A DNA stretch of 64,000 nucleotides from Owenia fusiformis. Its lineage: Eukaryota > Annelida > Polychaeta > Sabellida > Oweniidae. Where the stretch lies: positions 8,327,525 to 8,391,524 of the forward strand of contig CAIIXF020000004.1 of the NCBI GenBank assembly GCA_903813345.2. The letters are read 5' to 3'. The notes beneath the pieces are model-generated. The model saw only the letters and a program-made list of their open reading frames with translations. It was not told the origin of the DNA and ran no database searches. Shown piece after piece: positions 48,387 through 61,000 of the stretch. Within the stretch, counting starts at the first letter, position 1. Every line of letters starts with the position of its first letter. The position numbers and the translations under genes were made by a program.

Positions 48387-51300
48387 CTAAGTTTTGTTAT
48401 TGAGTTTAAAGTACTGATTCATTTTGGATCTAATTTTGTTGGTATCTTCAGGATAAACCCTACAACAGCCTCCTATATAGGTGGCGCCTAGATCCATCCA
48501 ATCATCCACATATTCATCTAAACCTTTAAGTGACGCCTTTCCAGTCCATGTATGTTCCGCAGTCCATGTCTCACCGCTGTTGGGGTAAATTACAAATTTT
48601 GTGACATCCCTAAAATTTTGAACACTTTTTAAAAGAGGCTCAATAAACTCAGGATCCGTACAATTAATTCCGATTCCAAGAACTTGTTTACAGTCATAGC
48701 TGAGGATTTTTGCGACAACGTCACTGAAAAGTTCTCCATGGTTGATGTGTTGATTATCCTGGAAATTTAGAAAATTAAAAATTTTTGGTCATTGGCATCT
48801 TGGAAGATATTCCATTTGGGAATATGATTTTTATCCACTAGTGAGTAAATATCTGAAAGAAATGCTACTAAAAAAGTGAATGAAAATCATACCTTAGACA
48901 ATCATTGGATATGAAATTTCCAAATGCAGTTATTTTCTCAATGCAGTATTTTTAAATGCTTTGGAAATTCAACACATTATTGAACATAGAGAAGCAGTCC
49001 CAAAAGTTCCACTTAAAGTTTTCAAACTTATATGTTTCACTTATAGAAGTTTGATTAAAGTCAATTGGCTATAGGACTATGAAAAGTGTTTCGCTTACAA
49101 TTAGGTGTCCAATTAAAGTAGTGTTTCACTTAAAGAGGCGTTCCACTTGTCAGACTCTGTATATTTTAATCACATCAATCTTAGGAGGAGGTCCTAATAA
49201 GAGAATATTGCCTATTTACCTTACAAGAAAAAGATATCCAGGCCCTCAGATGTGGGTACTCTGACAACAAGCGAACTAGGGCCTCAGCTTCACGTAGCGC
49301 TGGTATAGTTTCACACGCTAGGATGTCTATTCCTGAATCAGCAAGTAAATCTATTCTACGTTTATGCCATGCCTTCAAATCCTGAAATTATAATAAAGAT
49401 TTTTAAACAAAGTGCTAATTAATTCTTGAGGTCAATTTAAAACTTCAAGCAGTCTGAGAAAGTTAAGCGAACATGCTTGATGAAACGTCACAAAGTGTAA
49501 AAGGTTAACTCATTCGCTACGAATGACGTGATATGACGTCTATACGTTGACTACGAAGGATGTGATATCACGTCCAAGCACAAACCCAATGTATTTTTTG
49601 GAATCTTGTAACCATGACTGGAGTCTTGTCACCATGACAACTTATACAGGGTGGTCAAAAAAACTGGAAACCCTTACACCACTTTCCTAATATCTTAATT
49701 ATTTTGAGAAATAACTTTGCACATTTGTACATCACTCAATTTCCTACCAGCCTAACATATTTCATGACCATCTGATTGATAGTCACCGTGTTACTGCACT
49801 TAAAAGAACATTCCCAGTGGCCACTATTGCGCTGAAGACCAACCTGCACATGTTGTCCAAAATGTCCCTACCTATGGGGATATGGCAGAGATAGAGTGTA
49901 TAATAATGACCCCAGGACAATTGCAGACCTCAAAAGTGAGATCATCTGTATCATTCAGGCCATACCTGCTGAGGAATCATTTGGATCATTGACAGCTGTG
50001 CAGGTTTGCCTCCAGCGCGATGATGGCCAAACCTGAAGCATGTTGTTCAAGTCTGATGGTCATGAAATATGGTAGGGTGGTAGGAAATTGAATGATTTAC
50101 AAATGTGTGAAATATCAGGGAGTAATTTCTTAAAATAACAAAGATATGAGGAAAATCCAGGGTTTCCGTTTTTTTGACCACCCTGTAAAATGGGACTTAT
50201 AAACCTATTGATTCTGAAAAAGCATATTGTATGCTTTTAAATGATATATACCATGCCACTATATATGTATGCCCATGTATATGCTTTATATATTATTTAA
50301 GAGGTACCATATTTGGCAATTTTCAAAAATTCATCAGTATTACAGTGCGTTTTGCCCCAGTATTGAATGAGTTAAGACATAATGAAAATATAATATTAAT
50401 TTGGTAGGACTAATCAGACACAAGTTAATCTATTTACAACTATAAGAGAGATGGTAAAAAACCTGGATCGAGATTAATAACATGGGATATTAAGTGTGTT
50501 TATCAAGATAATACTGAAAAATCTGACATATGACAGCTTTATCAAAATTAATCATGGGTTTCAGTTGGTACCCATCCATGTGATACCTATTTTTAATAAT
50601 TGTGGGTGCAGAAAACCTACCAATTTGAACACCTCTGTAAGAAATAACCTTTGTGGGCGGAACACTTTTCAGAGTCCCATGACCCATTGGCTCGATGCTA
50701 TTTACACCTCTTTAATTGGAGCAAGTCCTTAATGGAACACATTCAGCTGAACCATGGCCGTTCACTTACCCTCCTATGGCACACAATAACCATTGGTGTT
50801 CACTTACATATGTTTTATTGTATACCCTCCTGTGGCACACAATAACCATGGGTCTTCACTTGCATATGTTTTATTGTATACCCCCTTATGGCACACATTA
50901 GCCTTGGGTGTTCACTGTTCACTTACGTATGTTTTATAGAACACCATCCTATGGCACACAATAACCATGGTTGTTAGCGAACATATCTTTTATTGTATAC
51001 CCTCCTATGGCACACAATAACCATGGGTGTTCAATTGAGGCTGCAACCAGAGGGCGTTGTCTACCCTTTTGGAGTGGAGTGTAACACTTACCTCAATACT
51101 CATTGTATCCACATAGTGACCACTGTATTCTGATCCATCATGTAATGTTGCTCCATATGGGCCAATTGAGGCTGCCACCAGAGGGCGTTGTCTACCTGAA
51201 AGCCAATGTCAATATTGATGGGTTTGAAGGTTAAAGGAAATGTGAGAATAGACCATATGACAATTAAACGTTGTATTACCTTTAAGTTAATTTCAAATGA

Positions 51301-54300
51301 AGCTCTGAAGTGAATACCTCCATAAGTTGAACACTTCAGTGTTCTATTACCCATTGACTTAATTTTAAAATAACATCTGTCAGTGGAACATCCCCCAAGT
51401 AGAACAGTATTTTTGGTACCAAAGGTGTTTGACTTACACATGAGTGTATAACACCTTCATAACTGGGACACTTGTCCTGTTGCTTATTAACTTTTAATCA
51501 ACCTCTGAAAGTGAAACACCTCTTCAGTGGAACATTATTTTTTGTGCCAAATGTATTTCACTTCCACAGGCAGGTTGAACTGTGCATTCAAATATCAACA
51601 AGATCCTCACCTTCCCTTGAACACTTCTCTGAATTCAATCGCCAGAATTCATCTCGTGCTTCGATAGCAATCCTAGCGCCATCTTTGATAAGGCCAACTG
51701 CCTCTTCTTCCGAGATTGTGAAATGTTCAATGAATGATTCTATAGATGCTTGGTAGGTATTTGTTTCTATTATGTCAGCACCACCCTCAAGAAAACTGAA
51801 ACAAATTGAGTCATGGATATGTTTGAGGGGCTTTTGGTAAATTATCCCATAGTTGAGGTCAAATCTGTATGATAAATATCTGTGTGTAAATATATTTATG
51901 ATATTTTGGAAATGCACGGAAAAGAGCTTCTGTGGAATACGGAGATATTCACTCAAAATCATAGGATCCTATACTTATCCTAGGACAAGAAAGATATCAG
52001 GTACATAAAAAGTGTTCAGATATTTTATTGACATGTTGCATATTTTGTAAATATTCTCATGATAAATAAAATAAATTTGAATGGTTAAATCATATTCACT
52101 GTATCAAAGTCCTAACTTCACCATAATTACCATGTCATATGTTGATAATATGATTACCCATATCTGCTGAAAGTCCACTACTTGATACAAAAAATGGCGT
52201 GAAACTTTAAAAATCTTCAATATTATCTTTTCAAGGTTTTCTTGTGCATCAAATATTGATTTAAAAGTTACGCTTTAAGAATGAACTCACAAACCTGAGA
52301 TGTGCCTGTTTAATAGCCCATGGGGCAGTATTTAGAAGCCTGCAGCTCCACAGAGGATCATTCTGAAATAAATATGGTAACTCCACAGATTTTTCACATC
52401 AAAAGAACTGTTGTGATTGTTTTATTTGTGAATGCCTGCATATATAAAATTTCAACAAAATCACTCCACTACCTTTTGAGTTATAGTAAAGGGTAAACTG
52501 TCATATTCACAGCATGGTGGTCATTTTTCAAAATGGCCGCCTACTCACCAAAGTGTCATTAGAGAGTGTGGCATGCTTATACTCATTCACATATCAAATA
52601 TGAACAAAATCGCTCCACTACTTTTCGAGTTATAGAAAAAAATGTAAAAATGGTGGCCATTTTTCAAAACGGGCACCTTCTACCAAAAGTGTCATTAGAC
52701 TGTGTGCCATGCCTGTCATGTTATAGTATCCACATATCAAATATGAACAAAATTGCTCCACTGCTTTTCAAGTTACAGCAAAAATCTTAAAATAGCATTT
52801 AAAGGCCGCCATTTTTTAAGATGGCTGCCATGTGCTTCTTCGATATCTACATGTATAGCTTTATTTATGTCTTTAATATTGTACCTAAATTACTCAAAAG
52901 TCGGCACTAAAATGGTCACCATTTTTAAATGAGCAGACATTTTGAAAATCGGCTTTCGAGCAGAACTTCTACTCCCTTAGGGTATACGTGTACAAACTAT
53001 GGCCAACAGTATTTGAGTTACGGAGGGACGGACGAAGGTGGCCATTCTGAAAATTGGCTTTCAAACTGGGAGCATATGTATATAAAATATAAATGATATT
53101 GGGCAAACAGTATTGGAGTTGTTGCCCGGATGGACGGACGGATCTATGGACAGACAGACAAATGCGCCTAGGCCAACAATATGGTCCACACTATGTGGTG
53201 GGCACAAAAAAACAGGTGAAATTCACAACATTCAAACATTAACTCAGCTTGGATATTTTTTATCATGTTTATATTTCAAATAATAAACAATCCGGTTGAA
53301 CACATATATTCCAGTGATCTCCCCAGGATTTGAGCAACTAGGTACAGTGCTGTAAAAATTACATGCCACACTTAACTTTATGAATAATTACTGCTGGCAT
53401 TGCATTCTTTCCTCAGAATTCCTGATGATCTAACTAACATTGACCAAGATTGTTATCAACATCAGAAATTCTGAGATAAGAACATGAAAGTCTGCTACCA
53501 ACCACCTGCAGTAAAATGTTCAGAAACACATTTTTGAAAGTCTGTTTGCACCCTGCAAAATCATAAGATTAATACTGAGCTATTTTGACTGAAACACATA
53601 GCATTTAGTATTCTGTTGAGAGGAATCTGGGGAGATCTCTTGGTACAAATATTTAAATGCTCCAACAGTCCGATTGAAGATACATGTATGCATATTGCAC
53701 TTGATTAGTCATATCCTGTACACAATATTTGAGCTTGACTAAATACATGTTGTATAATACCACAACCAATTCGAGGTATACTGTACGCCCGGTATTATTC
53801 GCGTGCGATTAACTTTCGCGCTTTTCGTGAGGGTGTTAAAAATTATCTTCGCGAAATTGCCAATTAAATCCCCGAGAATTTGTTTTTACCCGGGGCTCTG
53901 ATGCATTTCGTTTTGTCTACTAGTTTGGATCGAGTTATAGTACTTCAATAGTACTTTGCAACTCCATGACTTTACTATGCGCATGCGAGGCAATGAAAGA
54001 GCATGTGTGCACAATTGTTCACGTGATCGTAGCCTGCAATTTGATTGGACATCATATACTGGGGAATCCCCGAATACGATTAAATACAGTATTCGCGAAA
54101 TTTAATAGCCGCGAAACCGTGTTTTCGCGAAATTAAAGCTCGCGAATAATACCGGGCGTACAGTAAATACTGTAGATACACTTAATTTGGCTACCATTTT
54201 AATTTGACTGATTGGCGGATTGAAAAAATCTGTCAAATTAAAAATCCGCCAGTTTTCAGATCTATTTTGGAAAATCCCTAGAGAATTTGTAATTTGCAAT

Positions 54301-57040
54301 TGTCTCACTTGTGTAAGTATTTCTATTTGGAAGTCAGTGCTATACCATGACTTACTGGAAGCAGAACACATGAATCTGAAATGTTTATTTCCAGATCAAT
54401 GATAAAACTTGAGCTCAGTCCCGACTCTGCCAAATTAAATAGCCGCTAATATTTGAAATTGAACAAAATCTGCCAAATTAAGTAGCGTCAAATCAAGTGT
54501 ATCTCCAGTAAACACTTATTAAAGCCAAAGTGAACCATGAATGTGTACAATAATTCAACTCCATGCACGTTAAGTGAAGTTAAATTAAGTTAAGTGAAGT
54601 GAGATTTCATAACAGTCCAAGAAGGGTTAAAAAGCATACATAATGTCCTTTGGATTCCAAATTGAAAGGACCTTTACAGCAGTGAATAATTTGATGGTAA
54701 TGTCAGCACAAGTCTATCCATATCAGGATAACACTGCGCTCAAAATGCAGTAATGGTTATCAACAGCACTAGTCTTTTCATATCATCAGGATAACACTGT
54801 GCTCAAAATGCAGTAATGGTTATCAACAGCGTTAGTCTTTTCATATCAGGATAACACTGTGCTCAAAACACAGTAATGGTTATATCAACGGCACGAGTCT
54901 TTTCATGTCATCAGGATAAAACTGTACTCAAAACAGAGTAATGGTAATAATGTTATATCAACAGCACCCATATCATGATAACACTGTGCTTAAAATACAA
55001 GGCAATGCACAGAAACGAACACAAATGCATAGATCGCCAAATCCTCCATGATGTACGTCATGATTCCAGACACTTTATTATACGTCTGCAACACTTCAGT
55101 CTTAACTCCCGATAGCATTAATAGTGACGTTAGAGCACTCGCAGGTTGCGATCCAACAAAGAATATTTCCTTATTGTAAACCATGGCCACTTCAATGAGA
55201 ATAAACGGCACAAATATAGACTGTGTGTAAAAAACGGAGAATCCAAATGATAACATCCAACGAGTAATAAAGGCCACCATAAAAAGGATTCCTGATTTGA
55301 GGAATACTATATTGCTTGATGTAGATTTTTGCTCATCCAGTTTTGGAGATTCTTCTTTCGGTTTTCTTCCAACTGAATCAAAGCTGATGGTATCCTTCGG
55401 AAAACTGAATGGGGCTGGAGCACCCTCTATATATGGTTCTTTTTTAATCCTAGGGCCGTTATTAAACACTTCATCGTCAGTTTTCTCATTGCTTAATTTT
55501 GCTGGTTCAGAATTTCCAAATTGATTTTCAGCATTCTCCTCAATTTGAGACTGATCCGCAATGTTACATGGTTCATTTTGAATCTCAGCAGATTTATTTT
55601 CAGATTTTGCCGAAACTGGTTCAGGGGCTTCATTTCCTTGAGACGATTCAAGTCCCATTACTTTTTTCATTCGACTTTCGGAATTTTGTAAAATTCTCCG
55701 TTGCCGCGCTTCCCTCCTTTTTGCAGCTGCATCTGATTCTGCCATCTTGTGGTGAATTACAGAACTTGAATAATATCCTTTCTTAGTTCTAGTATAAATT
55801 TGCTTATTCCAATCTAATCCTGACAGTTTTTCATAAAAGTGTTTTTTATTTCTGGAGGTTTCTGATGTATTGTGCTTTGTTTCGATATGCCTAGATTATT
55901 TGTCCCTGTCTTGCTTGCTTAAGCACCTTAAGCAGTTAAGCTACTCGTTAGTCGTTACTGGAAAAGATAGACATGGAAAAGCTTACAATTTTTTACCTGA
56001 TATACAATATATAATATTAAAAGGATAATTTCAACGTAATCACTCTTATTAAATCCTACCGACCATGCCTATTTGCACATACTGTACTCCCACTAGTATT
56101 TGACGCTATGATTTTGCGACTATTAACATTTTCGTTAATTTTTAGTTTTTCTAAATTTCTTGGCTATTAATATTCCTTGAATTACTATTGGAATTTTAAG
56201 GCTATAATCATATTTTGCAAATTTTCCAAAACTCACGAAAAGAACAAAATATGGTAGCATGTGAAAGTTACTTGGAGTACAGTGTATCGAACAAAAACTG
56301 TTATGACACCAATATGACATTTTGGAATTTGCTGTTCATTGTAAAAATGAAATGATTTAACTAATGTTTTGGCTGGCTAATATTAATCTTGCTCATTGAA
56401 ATGTTGGTATGTGTATTTACGTACTTCAACACTTAGTATGAATCTTTCTTGGACAGACCTTCATAAACAAAACCAAGAAATGGTTGTGATGTTATGTGGA
56501 ATCAATAGCTTATTTAAATACACATATAGAACTGTATAAATTAAAGCAGTATTTTTGTCATTTACCATACCGTGAAATACTCAAGATAAATATTAAATAT
56601 TTTATGGTATGGTGAAAATCGTGTTGCAGGAGCAAGCATTAGCTAAATGAAATATCTTATAGGGCCTATGGACTAATTTTTCCTCAAAGCCTTTATGGCC
56701 ACTGTATATATTAATGAGTCTTATATGTATTGAGTGTCCGCTCAGAATTTTTTCAATTAGAAATTTCCATTAAGTTACATTGGGTCAAAGTAAAAAAATC
56801 ATGGGTTTAAAGTTTCAACTGGGTGCAAACAGGTTACTTTGGACAAAGCAATTGTTACAAGTCTGTACAAGATTCAACTGCCTGGCTTCAATTCAAATAC
56901 AAAAATTCCCCTATATGATAAAAATGAAATTACTAGTATTTGTGCAGTATGTTGGTCAAACTTACATCTAAGTTATCGTATCCCTGTCTTATCAACTGTG
57001 TTGCCAGGCCTCCATCTAATACTTTATGTTCAAAGTTCAT
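48387..57040 (-). CDS. Homocysteine S-methyltransferase
   Basis: Zn-dependent methyltransferase that makes methionine from homocysteine, probably using S-methylmethionine or a similar donor (MmuM/BHMT-type fold). Exons 56966-57040, 52295-52362, 51611-51795, 51092-51195, 49220-49381, 48387-48758 join in phase to 321 aa, the family's usual size. Seen: [10 protein letters not shown] at the start, [61 protein letters not shown] and YIGGCCRV; the Cys of GINC and the two Cys of GGCC are the expected zinc ligands, so it looks active. tttttcag lies 2 bp before the ATG, so an untranslated first exon further upstream is likely. Intron 1 (52,363-56,965) hosts the CAMLG gene. Confidence 0.95.
49647..50185 (+). 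mobile_element. Mariner-type element with transposase remnant
   Basis: CAGGGTGGTCAAAAAAACTG at the left and its near reverse complement at the right (TTTTTTTGACCACCCTG), flanked by TA. Inside, near 49,875-50,020 (+), [19 protein letters not shown] followed by IQAIPAEE matches the C-terminal end of Tc1/mariner (DDE) transposases; the catalytic part is deleted. 539 bp. Confidence 0.75.
50745..51062. repeat. ~60-bp tandem repeat ending in a copied exon piece
   Basis: About five units around GGCACACAATAACCATGGG and TATGTTTTATTGTATACC. The last unit runs into CAATTGAGGCTGCAACCAG and GGCGTTGTCTACC (51,032-51,065), a near-identical copy of the first ~34 bp of the real exon at 51,092-51,195. Confidence 0.75.
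52440..53205. repeat. 'GGCCGCCAT...GGACGGAC' dispersed repeat
   Basis: Repeated phrases AAAATCGCTCCACTACTTTT, CATTTTTCAAAATGGCCGCC and GGACGGACGGA link it to 27,370-27,958 and 39,325-40,018. Noncoding. Confidence 0.75.
53781..54163. mobile_element. TA-flanked MITE, copy 2
   Basis: Opposite-orientation copy of 6,968-7,368, about 383 bp, with the same CTGTACGCCCGGTATTATTC terminus at both ends and TA on each flank. Confidence 0.85.
54705..54993. repeat. ~65-bp minisatellite overlapping the CAMLG stop codon
   Basis: Four units containing CAGGATAACACTGTGCTCAA and TGGTTATCAACAGCACTAGT, then a partial unit CATGATAACACTGTGCTTAAAA that includes the CAMLG TAA stop. Units vary in length (about 60-75 bp) through short indels. 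Confidence 0.8.
54990..55745 (-). CDS. CAMLG: CAMLG / GET2 homologue, single exon
   Basis: ER membrane receptor subunit (CAML, equivalent to yeast Get2) that with WRB/GET1 receives tail-anchored proteins from TRC40/GET3. 251 aa, one uninterrupted frame. Basic N-terminal block [20 protein letters not shown] (about 9-28), the family's GET3-docking region, followed by MGLE; a long acidic/polar disordered stretch (about 35-145); then three predicted membrane segments, including [29 protein letters not shown] and the C-terminal [13 protein letters not shown], with [15 protein letters not shown] matching the conserved LLSGI.xEV region. It lies in the methyltransferase's first intron on the same strand. 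Human CAMLG has several exons, so this copy may be a retrocopy or may have lost introns; the intact frame argues that it is functional. Confidence 0.88.
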   Translation of the reverse strand: MAESDAAAKRREARQRRILQNSESRMKKVMGLESSQGNEAPEPVSAKSENKSAEIQNEPCNIADQSQIEENAENQFGNSEPAKLSNEKTDDEVFNNGPRIKKEPYIEGAPAPFSFPKDTISFDSVGRKPKEESPKLDEQKSTSSNIVFLKSGILFMVAFITRWMLSFGFSVFYTQSIFVPFILIEVAMVYNKEIFFVGSQPASALTSLLMLSGVKTEVLQTYNKVSGIMTYIMEDLAIYAFVFVSVHCLVF

Positions 57041-57042
57041 AT

Positions 57043-58017
57043 CTGAAAAAACACATATATAAGGCATTAAGATGCAAAATGTCACCACCCTGCCATTGGT
57101 TACAGACACTGACCACTGAATGGCAAATGTCGACCGCTGAATATTGACCACAAAAAAGATGGAGATAATAAAAATGTCATCACTTTACAGCATCATAAAA
57201 ATGGCAAAGAGTAGCAAAGCAAAATAGAAACCAAGGTCGCAACATCATTTATGTAATTACCTAAAGCTTGTCTGACAATTAAACTTGGGCAACATTTCTT
57301 CGCTTTTTATGAAAATATGATTACTTGAATTAATTTTCATGCCTAAGACACTGGAAGTTCAGCATTTTGTTACATCATTCAGAAATTTCCGGAGATTTTG
57401 AATGCTACTTCATGAATTTCTGTCAAAACTGCTATTTTGGTTTCTCGGTAGAAAATATCCACTCGTGGATAAAAAGAAATCCTTCTTTTTCAGAAGGACA
57501 GAAGCAATTGATATCTGATAGAGAATGGAGATGTAGGAAACATTTGGAGATACAAGAATAAGCAACAGAATTCAGTATTTCAGTTTCAGCTGATGTAAAG
57601 AGCCACAATAATAAGAGAAATAACAACTATGAAATAAACAGGACAAATAATATAGTGTCCAAAAAGAGTCATAGTTGAAGTGTCTCCATTGGTTTAATCA
57701 AATTGATATCCAGGGATAAGTTTTGTTAAAAACCACATTCAAAATGTTTGCATCAAAATGGAAAAAAATAATTTCATTTTCACAATGATTCGCAGATTGC
57801 CGAGTGCAGGCTGAATTATAACTTCTAATATTTGTTCGGGGTGATCTTTACTTTCTGACTCGTGATCTTAAAACACTAATCTGATGATATAAGCTCGCAT
57901 ACCTTCGTTATGTAGCAGATATTGGCGAAATTTGTAAAATTTTGGTTCAAGACAGCGACATCTTGGATTTCAGAAAGGGCGCACTCTGATTGGCTTATTC
58001 TCAAGGTCATAAATAAA
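57043..58017. other. Possible bidirectional promoter region
   Basis: About 1 kb between the methyltransferase start (-) and the C5orf34 start (+). Contains a GTCACCAC...GTTACAGAC repeat (57,078-57,190) and otherwise unique AT-rich DNA. The segment 57,960-58,017 just before the ATG has TCTGATTGGCT, an inverted-CCAAT-like motif. No gene seen. Confidence 0.4.
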
Positions 58018-61000
58018 ATGGCGGATGAAGCGGTAAGATTAAAATTCTAACTTTTTCTCATATTTTATATTTAAGAGGAATTATGCATGATTTCTGTCTT
58101 TCCGAGTATTAAAACAATGAACGTAGTATTATGATAAACTTGAGAGAACTTTGATATTCAATCCACCTCTTTGGATTTCTGAACAAGTGAGTTTTTAGTC
58201 TACAGTTTGTTTGTGATGATCTCACTCAAATTAGAAACTGAAAATTAGGATCTAGTCTAGCTATGATCATTCGTTGTCATTAACTGATCACTTTCATATT
58301 GTTTTTGGTTCTGGGAATGTAGGTCTTATTCAACTTAATGATATGCCACACCATAGTGAACACCGCATCCATTGATCTCTTGGATGGTGTTCACTACTGT
58401 TATCGTATGCTACGACCCCACTTACATTGTGGACTATTATTAGATTACACTAATCCACGGCAAAGTTTGAATAATAATTGAAATATTCACTCCCGGACGT
58501 CACAGAACACACTTCCCTTATCGTAACCAATGATTTTATCAATCAAAAAATATTTTTTATCAATTTGTCCGATATCTGCTTAAATGGTATGTATACTTGT
58601 GTTGATTGTTAAAATACAAAATAGGTAGGGTAAAGAATATGTCAAAGTCGTTTGATCTCGTCCGGGAAGCAATATTTTGTCATTTATGACGCCAAGAGAA
58701 CCTTTAATGACTGAGGAAACCATTATTCCCATACATTCAATTACAATCCCTGGTTGTCATTTCTAGACTTTCCCAGGATTCTCGCCAGGAAATTTATTAG
58801 ACCCCAGATATTTAGTTATTGTGACTACTTTTTCGCGGTATCGCGACTACTTCTCCCCCATGTAAAATCAGAGATATCCTATTAATATACTTTTTAACGT
58901 ACTTCTAAGATTATCTTGCTATTTTAATCCCAATATTTATTTCTAAAAGGTTTCTGACTTCCTATTCCTTGTTTGTATCCAGTTTTATTATTTTCTCATA
59001 AATAATGTGACAAGAATGTAAAATTAGACTCCGGAAGAAACACTTAGACTCTGGAGCAAGAGACTTTTAAGACATTAGACTCCAGTCCGGAGAATCTCTG
59101 GAGTCTAAAAGCCTGTTTCCTGTTTACACATTTTCTTGTCTCAACTTATATTTGCAGATGGACTGTGTCCAGATGGTGTTGTATGCAAATGAAAGTGTTG
59201 AGGGACTATACAAAGATGGAGCTAGATTCCAGCTGTCACCATGTGGGGCTGTGTTTGTATATGAGACTCCACCTGGTGACAGGCATCCTCTTCAAGGTAA
59301 TTTATGTCAAAAATTTGTACAGTAGTTGAATACTTGAATGTATACATTGAGAGAGAACCCCTATTAGGGTCAAAATTCATTCAAACACGGCTTCTATTAG
59401 CACCAAATCAAAGTCAAAATAGCTACCATAGATGAACATAATTATCGCTTATAGGTTCCCTCAATTCTTCTTCAGGGTGTCAAAGAATCCAACAAAGGAC
59501 AGCATTCACAACCAGTCAGTACCTGACCCGAGTCAAAGAGCTGTTGGATTTTAGGAACACTTATACAGAAAGACCATATATCACCAAGAATATGTACAAA
59601 CCGGAGAATATCATCGTAAGTAGGCCCGATTGTCTCAGAGTCTCGGGAGGCCTCGAGGGAGGCAATGCATTGGGCATAAAGCCTAACAGTTTTAACATTC
59701 CCCTTACATGCACAATAAAATCTGTATATGTGTAAATGAAACACCTTTGGTACAACCTCAGAATAGTGTTCCACTTGAGAAGACTTTGAAGTTTTCAACT
59801 TACTCAGATGCTAGTAGGTAGTTACCAGTTTCGCCACCAGGTGGCTGATTCGGGGGAATTAACATGGCAGGGTATCGCAAAATTCCCTTAAACTTGAATA
59901 TGCATCATTTTAAATGGTTCACTTTTCATATTACCTTTATGTATCTAATAGTTATACAAATCAAAATATGTCCAGTAAAAGAAAATATTATCTGCCCAAC
60001 AAAAGAAAAGATATTTCACTTTTTGTGGTTTTACAACATGGGTTCTATGGAGAATTTCCCCGACCTAGAAGTCACATTTTCAAAGAAAATTAAATTTTCA
60101 AAGTTGATAAACTCTTTTCAAAACCACATTTCTAAATGTAATTTTACATGTAGATTCCAAATATGACATCAGTTTGACTGAATTGTGAATTTTTAATGAC
60201 GTAAATCAAGATTATTTCTACTCGCATCTGGGATATTATGAGGTGTTGCACTTAATACACGTGTTACTGCAGGCTATAATAATGCATATTGTCCATGCAT
60301 AAATATGACAGTTACTAATTACCAACACCTAGAGATAATTAAGAAGTGCAGTGTTTTTCCCACATTCAAATCTCTGATGCCCATTTAATTCAAATGCTCC
60401 TCTAATTATTCTTTGACCTTACTAAAATCTCACACTAAATATAAGAAAATGCATAATGTTGAATATAGTACAAAATCCTCCACACAAAAAAGCTTGGGGA
60501 ACGCTGGAGTGTGTTAAATTTTGTTTCAACACAGTTCTTTGTATTTTCAGAAATTATATGCAGATGTAAACCAAGTGATTTGGCAGCCTGCCTCTTTACA
60601 ATGTCATCATGACGGCAGTGTCAAAATGGCAACCAATGAGGAGTTAGCTTACATAACGTTACAGCCAAACAATCAAGAGTTTCATGTGAGATATCTAGCT
60701 CGTGTTAGTCAGAGTGGACATTTAAGAACCAGGGAAAATCAGAGTTCTTCTAGATGCTCAAGTTTAGATTCAAATTGCTCTAAGGATTCTAATGCAAGTT
60801 CTAATAGCTCGAATAATTCAGAAGACAGTGACACGTCAAATTCAAGGTGGGAGTATGTTTGGTTAGTTCAACGGCATAGTGTAACTGGATGTTCAGATAA
60901 ATGGACCCACCCCCTGAAATTATTAATGCAGTATGATCCCAAAAAATCTACAGATTTGTCAGAATCAAACCAAACAAATCATAGTTCAAACAAAACAACG

